Positions 1 through 9,312 of a stretch of DNA of 64,000 nt are shown one piece after another. A program made the position numbers and the translations under genes. The stretch comes from Chryseolinea serpens (GTDB taxonomy: Bacteria; Bacteroidota; Bacteroidia; Cytophagales; Cyclobacteriaceae), in contig NZ_FQWQ01000006.1 of NCBI RefSeq assembly GCF_900129725.1, forward strand, positions 186,001 to 250,000. The letters are read 5' to 3'. The notes under the pieces were generated by a model. The model did no database searches. It was given only the letters and a program-made list of their open reading frames with translations, and had not been told where the DNA came from. Position 1 is the first letter of the stretch. Every line of letters begins with the position of its first letter.

Positions 1-432
1 ATTGAGGCGGATGCCACAAGGGTAAGTGTTCTTGTACTTCTCACCAAACTTTTGAAGCGACGACAGGTTGTCGAGGTTTATGCCCAGACCCATGCTGACG
101 CCTTCCACGATCTCGCTGAAGTCGACACCGCTGGGTGTGAAAACGATTTCGTGTGGGGTGAAGCCCGCCTTCAGGGCGATGTGGGCTTCCTGGAGGGAAA
201 CCACTTCGATGCCCGCTCCATTTTTCCGGATCAATTTTAAGACGGAGAGGTTGGTGAGGGCCTTGGCGGCGTATTTGATATTTACGTCCGTGCCCGAAAA
301 AGCATTCCGGAGGCTTTTGATCTGGTCGGCGATCTTGTTGGCGTCGTACACATAGAGGGGTGTTCCGAATTGCCGGGCGATGTCCAGCACGGGAAGGCCT
401 TGGATCGAATAGGTTCCGTCTAACAGTTCCAT
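1..432 (-). CDS. lysA: Diaminopimelate decarboxylase, N-terminal part (runs off the left edge)
   Basis: Converts meso-diaminopimelate to L-lysine using PLP, the last step of lysine biosynthesis, in the cytosol. The first 144 residues are visible. They contain the fold-type III barrel signature YAAKA, whose lysine (about residue 57) should be the PLP Schiff-base residue, followed by the typical NGAGIEVVS and FTPSGVDF segments. The start is the ATG at 432. A TATATTTG box on the minus strand at 451-458 could be its -7 promoter element. The gene is divergent from the alpha/beta hydrolase, 72 bases away. The catalytic C-terminal cysteine and the substrate-binding part lie outside the window. The family call is secure; the rest of the gene is unseen. 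Confidence 0.93.
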   Translation of the reverse strand, partial: MELLDGTYSIQGLPVLDIARQFGTPLYVYDANKIADQIKSLRNAFSGTDVNIKYAAKALTNLSVLKLIRKNGAGIEVVSLQEAHIALKAGFTPHEIVFTPSGVDFSEIVEGVSMGLGINLDNLSSLQKFGEKYKNTYPCGIRLN

Positions 433-504
433 TGGTAAAATTAAAAGTGTCAAATATACCGCACCGGGTCTTATATTCTGCGTTCCCCTTATTTAATTTG
501 CCGC

Positions 505-1266
505 ATGCAATTATTTTTCAGGGAATACGGCGCAGGCCGGCCGCTCGTTATCCTCCACGGACTGTTCGGCTCCAGCGATAACTGGCTAACCCAGGCCAAA
601 CTTTTCTCCACCCAATTCAAGGTATACACCGTCGACCAGCGCGATCATGGTCTGTCGCCCCACAGCACGGCCTTCGACTATCCCTCGATGGTGGCCGACC
701 TCGCTGAATTTATCGACGCACACAACATTCAAAACCCGGTGATCATCGGGCACTCCATGGGCGGAAAAGTGGCCATGAATTTTGCGTTGGCGCATCCCGA
801 CAAGCTGGAGAAGTTGATCGTTGTGGACATTTCACCCCGGCTCTACGACCTGGAACACTACGTGATCGTGAAGGGATTGAACGCCATCCCCATCCAAAGC
901 ATCGGCTCGCGCAACGAAGCCGACGCCTTGTTGGCCGAATACGTGCCCGAATCCGACGTACGTCAATTTTTACTAAAAAATCTGCAACGCAAAGCCGAGG
1001 GTGGATTTTCGTGGAAGATCAACCTGCCCCTCATCAGCGCCCAGCTCAGCAACATTGGGGTGGACCTTCAGGTGCAGGGAACGTTTGAAAAGCCCACGCT
1101 TTTTATCCGCGGCGTTCGCTCGAAATACGTGCCCGACTCCGACTGGCCAAAGATCACCAGCATCTTCCCCAACGCCCGCCTCGAAACCATGGAAACCGGC
1201 CACTTGGTGCAGGCCGAAAAGCCCCAGGAGTTTGTGAACGTGGTAACGCAATGGTTGAACGCATAA
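505..1266 (+). CDS. Alpha/beta hydrolase (YbfF-like esterase)
   Basis: A 253-aa single-domain alpha/beta-hydrolase with no signal peptide, so cytosolic. The oxyanion motif LHGLFGSSDNW starts near residue 17, the nucleophile elbow GHSMGG puts the catalytic serine at about residue 84, and the C-terminal TGHLVQAEKP supplies the catalytic histidine at about 233. Length and spacing fit the YbfF/acyl-CoA esterase group. The substrate cannot be read from sequence. The aldo/keto reductase starts 12 bases downstream on the same strand, so the two are probably co-transcribed. The start is the ATG at 505. Confidence 0.88.
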   Translation: MQLFFREYGAGRPLVILHGLFGSSDNWLTQAKLFSTQFKVYTVDQRDHGLSPHSTAFDYPSMVADLAEFIDAHNIQNPVIIGHSMGGKVAMNFALAHPDKLEKLIVVDISPRLYDLEHYVIVKGLNAIPIQSIGSRNEADALLAEYVPESDVRQFLLKNLQRKAEGGFSWKINLPLISAQLSNIGVDLQVQGTFEKPTLFIRGVRSKYVPDSDWPKITSIFPNARLETMETGHLVQAEKPQEFVNVVTQWLNA

Positions 1267-1278
1267 CCCAAACCCTTC

Positions 1279-2151
1279 ATGGAACGCAAAGCCCTTCATA
1301 AAGACGGCCCTGTATTTTCGCGCATCGTAGTGGGCGCCTGGCGCTGGAACATCGCCACGGAAACGGTGGAACAACTTATTCACAAGGCGCTGGACGTGGG
1401 CATGACCACGTTTGATCACGCCGATATTTATGGTGACCACAGCAACGAAGAGATCTTTGGCCGGGTGCTGAAACAAGATCCCGGGCTGCGGCAGAAGATG
1501 GAGATCGTGTCGAAGTGCGGCATTAAGTTTCCTTCGGCCAAACGGCCCGAGTCTTGGGTGAAGCATTACAATACGTCGAAGGAGCATATTGTTTGGTCGG
1601 CCGAAAATTCGTTGAAGATGCTGGGCACCGACCGGCTCGACCTGTTGCTGATCCACCGGCCCGATCCTTTGCTGGACCCCGAGCGGGTGGCCGAAGCATT
1701 TTCTTCGCTCAGACAAAGCGGCAAGGTGCTGCACTTTGGCGTGTCCAACTTCACGCCCCCGCAGTTTGAAATGCTGCAAAGTTATTTGCCCTTTCCGCTC
1801 GTGACCAACCAGCTCGAAATTTCCATCACCCACCACAGTCCTTTGTTCGACGGCCATGTGGATGTGCTCATGAAGCACCGCGTGGCGCCGATGGCCTGGT
1901 CGCCTTTGGGGGGAGGTTCGCTGCTGGGTCAGCACCTGGAGCAGATCTTTTCGAAGGCCCCGGCCTACCAGGCAACACCCGCGCAGCTCTCCCTGGCGTG
2001 GTTGCTGCGACACCCGGCATCGATCTTCCCCGTGATTGGCACCACCAAACCCGAGCGTGTAGCCGAAAGCGCCAAGGCCACTGACATGCATCTGGATATT
2101 CAGGATTGGTTTGAGATGTTGAAGGCGGTTCAGGGGCGAGAAATGCCTTAA
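1279..2151 (+). CDS. Aldo/keto reductase (YdhF-like)
   Basis: A 290-aa NAD(P)H-dependent oxidoreductase with an (alpha/beta)8 barrel. The catalytic tetrad is visible: Asp46 and Tyr51 in FDHADIYG, Lys79 in EIVSKCGI and His126 in LLLIHRPDP. The late segment FPVIGTTKPERV is the usual cofactor-phosphate binding loop. The sequence resembles E. coli YdhF, whose physiological substrate is unknown. It directly follows the hydrolase gene and is probably in the same transcript. About 210 bases separate it from uvrA. Confidence 0.9.
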   Translation: MERKALHKDGPVFSRIVVGAWRWNIATETVEQLIHKALDVGMTTFDHADIYGDHSNEEIFGRVLKQDPGLRQKMEIVSKCGIKFPSAKRPESWVKHYNTSKEHIVWSAENSLKMLGTDRLDLLLIHRPDPLLDPERVAEAFSSLRQSGKVLHFGVSNFTPPQFEMLQSYLPFPLVTNQLEISITHHSPLFDGHVDVLMKHRVAPMAWSPLGGGSLLGQHLEQIFSKAPAYQATPAQLSLAWLLRHPASIFPVIGTTKPERVAESAKATDMHLDIQDWFEMLKAVQGREMP

Positions 2152-2360
2152 AGAGTCAAAGTATTTTATATTCGCGTTGCGTTATTTTTTTCGAACCATT
2201 CCGTGGTTTCCTCCGTTTAATTTAGCTTGACCTTTTCCCAACACGATGGGGTCGATTATTCGATTAGTTCCCGGTTTCTCTTTTAGTTTATGTATTTTCT
2301 TTTTTAGTTGTACTGCAACAATAAGCCGTACATTTTTGTATTCTTCCTTTATTACCCTTC

Positions 2361-5210
2361 ATGGCCAAATCAACAGCGAAAAAGAAATTTGACACTACGG
2401 GCCACGATGTCATCGAGATTGTCGGTGCCCGTGAACACAACCTGAAAAACATTTCCGTCAGCTTTCCGCGCAACAAGCTTGTGGTGATCACGGGCATCAG
2501 CGGAAGCGGCAAATCGTCGCTGGCCTTCGACACGATCTATGCCGAAGGGCAACGCCGCTACATGGAAAGCTTCTCGGCCTATGCGCGCAGCTTCATGGGC
2601 AACCTGGAGCGCCCCGACGTGGACAAGATCAATGGGCTGAGTCCCGTCATTTCCATCGAACAAAAAACCACTTCACGCAACCCACGCTCCACGGTGGGCA
2701 CCGTCACGGAGATCTACGACTTCATGCGCTTGCTGTTTGCCCGCGCCGGCGAAGCGTTTTCCTATATTAACGGCGAGAAGATGGTGCGCCAGTCGGAAGA
2801 CCAGATCCTGGATTCGTTGCTGACGCATTTCAAAAACAAAAAGCTCGTACTGCTGGCACCGATCGTCAAAGGACGCAAAGGGCATTATCGTGAGTTGTTT
2901 CAACAGATCCGCAAGTCGGGCTATACCAAAGTGCGTGTCGATGGCGATGTGCAGGAGATCACGGCCAAGATGCAGGTGGACCGCTACAAGATCCACGACA
3001 TAGAAATTGTAGTCGACCGCATTGTGGGCGACGACAAAGACCGCGCGCGCATTGGGCAATCCATCAACAAATCGCTGAAGGAGGGTAAGGGCATCATGAT
3101 GGTGATGGAGGAAAATGGAAAGGTGCATCACTTCTCCAAATTTCTGATGGACCCCAAAACCGGGCTGGCCTATGATGAACCGGCGCCGAATACTTTTTCA
3201 TTCAACTCGCCTTATGGCGCCTGTCCCACCTGTAACGGCCTGGGCCAGATCGAAGAGATCACGGAAGCTTCGGTCATTCCCGACAAATCGTTGAGCATTA
3301 GCCGGGGTGGCATTTTGCCGTTGGGAGAATATCGCGACATCTGGATCTTTAAAAAAATAGAATCCATTTTGAAGCGGTATAAAGCCACGTTGAGCACGCC
3401 CATCAAAGACATCCCAAAAGATGTGATCCAGATCATGCTCTATGGCGACGATGTGCCGGTAGCGGTGTCGTCGGTGAAATATCCGGGTACGGAATGGAAT
3501 ACAAAATTCGAAGGCATCATCAGCTTCCTGGAAAAGCAACGCGATGAAGGCTCGGAGGCGATCAAGAAATGGGTGGAGGATTTCACCATCGTAAAGACTT
3601 GTCCCGAATGTCATGGCATGCGTCTGAAAAAAGAGTCGCTTCATTTCAAGATCGACGACAAGAACATCGCCGAACTGGCTATGCTCGACATCACCGCGCT
3701 GCAGAAATGGTTCGAGGGTTTGGAGAAACGCCTCAACGAAAAGCAACGGGTGATCGCCACGGAAGTGTTGAAAGAGATCCGCAAACGCATTGGCTTCTTA
3801 CTCGATGTAGGGCTTGACTATCTCAACCTAAACCGGCCCATCCGCACGCTGAGCGGCGGCGAATCACAACGCATCCGCCTGGCCACGCAAATCGGAACCC
3901 AGCTGGTGGGCGTGCTCTATATTTTGGATGAACCCAGCATTGGTCTGCACGCACGCGACAACGTGAAGCTGATCAAAGCGCTAAAAGATCTCCGCGACCT
4001 GGGCAACTCGGTGGTGGTGGTGGAGCACGACAAGGACATGATGCTGGAGTCGGACTACATCCTCGACATCGGTCCGGGTGCGGGCCGGCATGGTGGTCAT
4101 GTGGTAGCGGAGGGGGTGCCGGAAGAATTTCTGAAAGGCAACAGCTCCACGTCGAAGTATCTGAACGGCAAACTCAAGATCCAGATCCTTCATGAGCGGC
4201 GCAAAGGCACAGGCCAAAAAATAAAGCTCACACAGGCGAGCGGCAACAACCTGAAAAATGTGGACCTCACCATACCGCTGGGCACACTCACGTGCATCAC
4301 CGGCGTTTCGGGAAGTGGCAAGTCCACGCTCATCCATGAGACGTTGTTCCCGCTGCTCAATCAATATTTTTACAATTCGCGCACCGAGCCGCTGGCGCAT
4401 AAAAAAATCGAAGGACTCGAGTTAGTCGATAAAGTGATCGAGGTTGACCAGTCTCCCATCGGTCGGACGCCGCGTTCGAATCCCGCCACCTACACCGGTG
4501 TGTTCTCCGACATCCGCGACTTGTTCTCGCAATTGCCGGAGGCCAAGATCAGGGGCTATAAAACCGGGCGGTTCTCCTTCAACGTGAAGGGTGGACGCTG
4601 CGAGACCTGCGAAGGTGCCGGCTTGCGCCTGATCGAAATGGAATTTCTTCCCGACGTCTACGTGCCGTGCGAAACCTGCAAAGGCAAACGCTACAACCGC
4701 GAGACGCTGGAGGTGCGCTTCCGTGGAAAGTCCATCAGCGACGTGCTCGACATGACGGTGGAAGAAGCGGTAACGTTTTTCGAAAATCAACCGAAGATCC
4801 TCCGGAAGATCCAAACCCTTAGCGAAGTGGGCCTGGGCTACATCTCCCTGGGGCAACACGCCACGACGCTCTCTGGCGGTGAAGCACAACGCGTGAAACT
4901 GGCCACCGAACTTTCAAAGCGCGACACGGGAAAAACATTTTACATCCTCGATGAGCCCACCACCGGCCTCCACTTCCAGGACATCGCTCACCTGCTGGAT
5001 GTGCTGCAGAAGCTGGTGGACAAAGGCAACACCGTGCTGGTGATCGAACACAACATGGACGTGATCAAGTCGGCCGACTATATCGTGGACATGGGTCCCG
5101 AAGGCGGCGAGAAGGGCGGGCGTGTCATTGCCCTGGGAACGCCGGAAGAAGTTTCGAAGAACCCCGCCAGCTACACCGGGAAGTTTTTGAAGCTTGAATT
5201 GAAGGCCTGA
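2361..5210 (+). CDS. uvrA: Excinuclease ABC subunit A
   Basis: DNA damage sensor of nucleotide excision repair. It is a tandem ABC ATPase that loads UvrB onto lesions. At 949 aa it is of normal length. The first Walker A is GISGSGKSS at residues 45-53 and the second is GVSGSGKST in the C-terminal half. Both signature motifs (LSGGE) are followed by ILDEP Walker B segments. Zinc-binding CxxC pairs are seen in CPTCNG, CPECHG, CETCEG and CETCKG. The ATG follows 209 bases of AT-rich leader. An exporter-like membrane gene begins 4 bases after the stop and may be co-transcribed. Confidence 0.97.
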   Translation: MAKSTAKKKFDTTGHDVIEIVGAREHNLKNISVSFPRNKLVVITGISGSGKSSLAFDTIYAEGQRRYMESFSAYARSFMGNLERPDVDKINGLSPVISIEQKTTSRNPRSTVGTVTEIYDFMRLLFARAGEAFSYINGEKMVRQSEDQILDSLLTHFKNKKLVLLAPIVKGRKGHYRELFQQIRKSGYTKVRVDGDVQEITAKMQVDRYKIHDIEIVVDRIVGDDKDRARIGQSINKSLKEGKGIMMVMEENGKVHHFSKFLMDPKTGLAYDEPAPNTFSFNSPYGACPTCNGLGQIEEITEASVIPDKSLSISRGGILPLGEYRDIWIFKKIESILKRYKATLSTPIKDIPKDVIQIMLYGDDVPVAVSSVKYPGTEWNTKFEGIISFLEKQRDEGSEAIKKWVEDFTIVKTCPECHGMRLKKESLHFKIDDKNIAELAMLDITALQKWFEGLEKRLNEKQRVIATEVLKEIRKRIGFLLDVGLDYLNLNRPIRTLSGGESQRIRLATQIGTQLVGVLYILDEPSIGLHARDNVKLIKALKDLRDLGNSVVVVEHDKDMMLESDYILDIGPGAGRHGGHVVAEGVPEEFLKGNSSTSKYLNGKLKIQILHERRKGTGQKIKLTQASGNNLKNVDLTIPLGTLTCITGVSGSGKSTLIHETLFPLLNQYFYNSRTEPLAHKKIEGLELVDKVIEVDQSPIGRTPRSNPATYTGVFSDIRDLFSQLPEAKIRGYKTGRFSFNVKGGRCETCEGAGLRLIEMEFLPDVYVPCETCKGKRYNRETLEVRFRGKSISDVLDMTVEEAVTFFENQPKILRKIQTLSEVGLGYISLGQHATTLSGGEAQRVKLATELSKRDTGKTFYILDEPTTGLHFQDIAHLLDVLQKLVDKGNTVLVIEHNMDVIKSADYIVDMGPEGGEKGGRVIALGTPEEVSKNPASYTGKFLKLELKA

Positions 5211-5214
5211 TCGT

Positions 5215-6396
5215 GTGAAAAATTTTATCCCGGGCCCCGAAAGGCAAGCGACCGATCTTTTCACACGGGTCGTTGCGTTTTCGTTTTTAGTGGGCATCGG
5301 CTTGAGCTTTAAACTCTGGGTTTCCGATCGGCAGTTTCCACTCGTGCCCGCGCATTCCTTTTTTCTTAGCGTGCTGCGACCCATCGATGGCTTCCTGCTG
5401 ATCGTGCTCGCCGGTTCTTTGATGGCTCTGTTGTTCACCAAAAAACAAGGGGTGGTCGCCGTCATGCTGACATCGCTCATGCTGCTGGTGGCGGAAGATC
5501 AGATGCGGCTTCAACCTTGGGTGTATTTGTATTTTCTCATCTTCCTTCCCTTTGCTTTTTCGCAACCGTCCACGGATGCAAGCGCGCTCTCGCGATACCT
5601 TCAGTGGATCTTTGTGGCGTGCTATCTTTGGAGTGGCGTGCACAAGATCAATCCCAATTTTATCGACAAAACATTTCAGGATGTGCTGCGGAATTTGTTC
5701 AGCGTATCACTTCCTGAACGCTATAAATTTTTGGGTTATGTTATCCCTTTTATTGAGATAGCCGTCGGCTTCCTGCTGGTGTTTATCAAAACCCGGAAGA
5801 CCGGTGTTGTTGCCGCAGTCGGCACGCATCTTTTTATCCTGCTGTATTTAAGCCCGCTGGGCATCGGTGGCAACTATGTGGTGTATCCCTGGAATGTAGC
5901 GATGATGTCGGGTGTTATTTTGCTTTTCTGGCGAAATGAGGAGACACTTTTCGCGTTTCCCAAGACCACCGTGTGGCGCGCGCTTCAGCTCGGGTCGTTT
6001 GTGCTTCTATTTGTGCTGCCGTTGTTGAATTTGGCTGGTCGTTGGGATCATTATTTATCGTTCTCGCTGTATGCCGACAAGACCCACCATTTGTTTATCG
6101 CCATCGAGGAAACGGAAGCAAAAAAATTGAATGGCCTCTACAGCAACTATGAGGTGACGTTGCCCGGGGTGCAGGGCGGCCGCATCATTGGCGCCGATCA
6201 ATGGTCGATGGCCGAACTCCACGTGCCCGTCTATCCGGAGACACGGATCTTCAACACCATCGCGCGGCAATTTTGTCGGCACGATATCCCGGAAGGAAAA
6301 ATGGTTTTTATGGAATGTCAGTTGCCTCTTTCGCGGAACGCGCTCCAGACGTTTGGATGCGACCTGATCCGTCACCCTAATTACACCAACCCTTGA
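5215..6396 (+). CDS. Polytopic membrane protein (HTTM/DoxX-like)
   Basis: A 393-aa integral membrane protein starting with GTG, 4 bases after the uvrA stop, so probably co-transcribed with it. About seven to eight hydrophobic segments lie between residues 20 and 285, and a soluble C-terminal stretch of about 100 residues follows. The segment around WSGVHKINPNF and the FIEIAVGFLLVF helix resemble HTTM/DoxX-type membrane proteins (vitamin K carboxylase-like fold), but no catalytic residue can be assigned. The function is unknown. Position after uvrA does not by itself imply a repair role. Confidence 0.7.
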   Translation: MKNFIPGPERQATDLFTRVVAFSFLVGIGLSFKLWVSDRQFPLVPAHSFFLSVLRPIDGFLLIVLAGSLMALLFTKKQGVVAVMLTSLMLLVAEDQMRLQPWVYLYFLIFLPFAFSQPSTDASALSRYLQWIFVACYLWSGVHKINPNFIDKTFQDVLRNLFSVSLPERYKFLGYVIPFIEIAVGFLLVFIKTRKTGVVAAVGTHLFILLYLSPLGIGGNYVVYPWNVAMMSGVILLFWRNEETLFAFPKTTVWRALQLGSFVLLFVLPLLNLAGRWDHYLSFSLYADKTHHLFIAIEETEAKKLNGLYSNYEVTLPGVQGGRIIGADQWSMAELHVPVYPETRIFNTIARQFCRHDIPEGKMVFMECQLPLSRNALQTFGCDLIRHPNYTNP

Positions 6397-6443
6397 TTTG
6401 CATTTTTGACGGAAGCCAGTAGCTTGCACCCTATCTCCCCGCT

Positions 6444-6692
6444 ATGAACGCACGAACCCGACAATATCTTTTCGCCTTCATTTTTTTTGCCGTGGGCATC
6501 TACCAGCTCACCCGGCACGATGCCCTCGAGGCGTCGCTTTATATATCGGCGGCGACAGCCTTTGTGTTCAACAGCCTGGCCATGGAGCCGCGGCTGTTGG
6601 CCTATAAAAAGGGGCTGGTCATCACCACCTGGGTGCTTATCATCGGCACCGGCCTCCTCCTGCTGTGGCTGGTGCAATTCAAGTACCTCTAA
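6444..6692 (+). CDS. Small membrane protein, 82 aa
   Basis: An 82-residue protein with three hydrophobic stretches, at about residues 8-22, 30-46 and 58-80, separated by short charged loops. It has no recognisable domain. It lies 47 bases downstream of the HTTM-like gene and 67 bases upstream of the sensor kinase, on the same strand. The codon use looks like its neighbours, which supports a real gene over a chance frame. The function is unknown. Confidence 0.6.
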   Translation: MNARTRQYLFAFIFFAVGIYQLTRHDALEASLYISAATAFVFNSLAMEPRLLAYKKGLVITTWVLIIGTGLLLLWLVQFKYL

Positions 6693-6759
6693 CCATCCAC
6701 ATAAAAGAGCGGAAACCGTGGCGTTGTTTGCGTAACTTTACCTACCGGTAAATAGAGGC

Positions 6760-7818
6760 GTGAACAAACACAGAGTATATTGGTCGATGCAGATTGGCGG
6801 GTGGCTGTTGTACGCCCTGGTCCAAATTGTGGGCAGCTACCTGGCGTCGGGGGGAATTTCGACGAAACGCCTGCTCTTCCTCCTGGCCGAGGCCCTGTTG
6901 TGCCTGGGGGTTACCCACGGGTTCAGGGTGCTGCTGAACCGCTGGCGCTGGCTGTATCTGCCCATGCATAAATTGCTGCCCAGTGTCTCGGTGGCGCTGT
7001 TCATTATGGGGCTGCTGGTGTATTTCCTGCGCATCCCGGTGAACCTTGCGCTGGGTCGTTTGTTCAATCCCATGGATGCGTTGGATATTCAGCAAATCCT
7101 GGGACAATCTGTGTTCTATATCTTCGTTTTCTTTCTGTGGACGGTGTTCTATTTCACCTACCACTATTTTGAACGCTATAATAAATCGTTGAAGTACGAG
7201 GCTTCCATGATCGAGATCGAACTGAACAACCTGAAGTCACAGCTCAACCCCCATTTTATCTTCAATGCCCTGAACAGCATCCGGGCGTTGGTGGACGAAA
7301 ATCCATCCAAATCCAAGCAGGCCATCAACCAACTCTCCAATATCCTGCGCAATTCGCTGGCGTCGGACAAGAAGGGGCTTACCAATTTTGAGGACGAGCT
7401 GAAGATGGTGAAGGACTACCTGGGCCTGGAGAGTATCCGGTTTGAAGAGCGGCTGAAAACGGAGTTCGACATCGACCCTGACTCGACGAAGTTCCGTGTG
7501 CCTCCACTGATGATCCAGACACTGGTAGAGAACGGCATCAAACACGGCATCTCTAAACTAACGCCGGGCGGTATTATCCAGCTGAAGACATTTGTCGCAG
7601 ACGACCGGCTGAATATCCATATCCGCAACAGCGGCCACCTCATCAATGGGGTCAAACGCAGCAAATCGGGCCTGGGCCTGAAGAATACGGTGCAGCGTTT
7701 GAAGCTTATTTATGGGGACGAAGCCTCCTTCCGTATTGTAAATGAAAACGATAATTTTGTACTTACTGAAATAATCATTCCTCAAATCAATAGCCATGAG
7801 AGCATTAATCGTAGATGA
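6760..7818 (+). CDS. LytS/YehU-type sensor histidine kinase
   Basis: A 352-aa membrane-bound kinase of the His_kinase (PF06580) family. Four transmembrane segments lie in residues 10-135 without a recognisable periplasmic ligand domain. The phosphoacceptor histidine is in SQLNPHFIFNALN (about His165). An HATPase domain follows with the N-box-like VENGIKHG and the G-box GLGLKNTVQRL. It starts with GTG at 6760. The 3' end overlaps the response regulator by 23 bases, so the two are translationally coupled and form a classical LytS/LytT pair. The signal sensed is unknown. Confidence 0.92.
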   Translation: MNKHRVYWSMQIGGWLLYALVQIVGSYLASGGISTKRLLFLLAEALLCLGVTHGFRVLLNRWRWLYLPMHKLLPSVSVALFIMGLLVYFLRIPVNLALGRLFNPMDALDIQQILGQSVFYIFVFFLWTVFYFTYHYFERYNKSLKYEASMIEIELNNLKSQLNPHFIFNALNSIRALVDENPSKSKQAINQLSNILRNSLASDKKGLTNFEDELKMVKDYLGLESIRFEERLKTEFDIDPDSTKFRVPPLMIQTLVENGIKHGISKLTPGGIIQLKTFVADDRLNIHIRNSGHLINGVKRSKSGLGLKNTVQRLKLIYGDEASFRIVNENDNFVLTEIIIPQINSHESINRR

Positions 7819-8518
7819 CGAACGTTTGGCCCGCAAAGAACTGATGAAGTTGCTGGAAGACCATCCCATGATTGAAGTGGTAGGCGAAGCCATGAACGCC
7901 GAAGAGGCCACCCAATTGGTAAACGACCTCAATCCCGACCTTCTTTTTCTCGACATCCAGATGCCGGGCAAAACGGGCTTTCAATTACTGGAGGAGCTCG
8001 ACTCCGTTCCGCTGGTGGTGTTCACCACGGCCTACGATGAGTTCGCTTTGAAAGCATTCGAAGTGAATGCCCTGGACTATTTATTAAAGCCCATTCAACC
8101 CGAGCGTCTCGCCGAAGCGGTGGCCAAGCTGGCCGATAAAGAGCGCGCCAAGAACGCCGCCATCCGCGGTCCCGAAAAGAAGCTGGGCCTCAACGACCAG
8201 GTCTTTGTGAAAGACGGCGATCGTTGTTGGTTTGTGAGCCTTTCGAATGTGCGCCTGTTCGAATCGGATGGCAACTATATTAAAGTATACTTCGACAGCA
8301 ACCGGCCGATGATCCACAAGTCGCTCAATGCGCTGGATGAGAAATTGGACGAGCGTGCTTTTTTCCGTGCCAGCCGAAAACATATTGTCAACCTCAGTTG
8401 GGTGGAAGGTATCGAGCCTTGGTTCAATGGTGGGCTGATGGTGAAGCTTCGCGGCGGCGACAAAGTGGAGGTGAGCAGACGGCAGGCGGCGAAGTTTAAG
8501 GACATGATGAGCTTGTAA
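7796..8518 (+). CDS. LytTR response regulator
   Basis: A 240-aa regulator with an N-terminal receiver domain (VDDE acidic pocket at residues 6-9, phosphoacceptor Asp53 in LFLDIQMPG, the conserved Thr in FTTAYD and Lys in LLKPIQP). The C-terminal LytTR DNA-binding domain spans about residues 135-235, with typical SNVRLFESDGNYIKVYF and FRASRKHIVNL segments. It is paired with the overlapping LytS-type kinase upstream. Targets are not evident. The next gene is of different composition and is probably not part of the unit. Confidence 0.94.
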   Translation: MRALIVDDERLARKELMKLLEDHPMIEVVGEAMNAEEATQLVNDLNPDLLFLDIQMPGKTGFQLLEELDSVPLVVFTTAYDEFALKAFEVNALDYLLKPIQPERLAEAVAKLADKERAKNAAIRGPEKKLGLNDQVFVKDGDRCWFVSLSNVRLFESDGNYIKVYFDSNRPMIHKSLNALDEKLDERAFFRASRKHIVNLSWVEGIEPWFNGGLMVKLRGGDKVEVSRRQAAKFKDMMSL

Positions 8519-8705
8519 AAATCAGGCTTAACGGATCCATCGCGAAGTCTTGGAAATTTAACTAACCGAGAGAATCACGCCGCAAATACGAGATTCAGCG
8601 ACAATTGGTCGCCGTTGACTATTACGGCTATTCCTTTATTCGTGCCCGAATAGTTGGGCGTTAAGATCATAGCGATCGGTCGATACAAGAATCATACTTC
8701 CCAAG

Positions 8706-9275
8706 ATGCTTCATTCCATTAACGTAAATCCTCATCAGACTACTCTATTTATAATCATCCTATCACTTTTGTGCTCCTATGTTAAGGAAGCAAATGCTGT
8801 CAATATCCACTCCAGTAAGACGATTAGACTAAAAGGATTTTCTGAACAATATAAAATCAACATAGAGCTCGATTCAACAATTGCTTCTTTTGGTCTGGAT
8901 GAGGTTAGGATTGCAATAAACGGATTGAAAAATCAAAGACATTTTAAACCAGAACGCGATCAGAATCGAATTCGAATGGTTCTAAGTTTTCTGGATGAGA
9001 ACCAAGACTACACATTGAATTATCAACTGGGTGCAAAAAAAATGATTTCACAAGGGGCAGCTTCCATGGAGGCTTCAGAACTCATTATGCGATATGTTTT
9101 TCCGAAGCTAATGAAAAGAGGTCATGCCAAATTGCTTAATAAGATAACGAAGCAATTCGAACAAAAATTAGTGTGCACGCACTACAAAGTGGACATGAGC
9201 GGTGAGCGCCATGAGGGATACGAGTACAAATTGTTGAACGACTTTATATTCTATACACACTTTATTTCAATATAG
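8706..9275 (+). CDS. Exported hypothetical protein, 189 aa, AT-rich
   Basis: No family is recognised. The N-terminus has a hydrophobic stretch (about residues 13-24) ending in the plausible signal-peptidase site ANA|V near residue 31, so the protein is probably secreted to the periplasm. The mature part is charged and without repeats or cysteine patterns. The gene is clearly richer in A+T and in rare codons (ATA, AGA, AGG) than the flanking genes, and its 187-base upstream region shows no clear promoter. These signs suggest acquisition by transfer. It lies between the LytT regulator and the convergent helicase gene. Confidence 0.55.
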   Translation: MLHSINVNPHQTTLFIIILSLLCSYVKEANAVNIHSSKTIRLKGFSEQYKINIELDSTIASFGLDEVRIAINGLKNQRHFKPERDQNRIRMVLSFLDENQDYTLNYQLGAKKMISQGAASMEASELIMRYVFPKLMKRGHAKLLNKITKQFEQKLVCTHYKVDMSGERHEGYEYKLLNDFIFYTHFISI

Positions 9276-9312
9276 GCGTCTGACGACGGTACGCAGTCTG
9301 ACACCGCTCGCG

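Noticed and set aside
973-2091. Long minus-strand open frame opposite the hydrolase and aldo/keto reductase genes
   Set aside because: It is antisense to two genes with full catalytic motifs, and its translation is rich in His, Arg and Gly without any domain; it is a codon-bias shadow.
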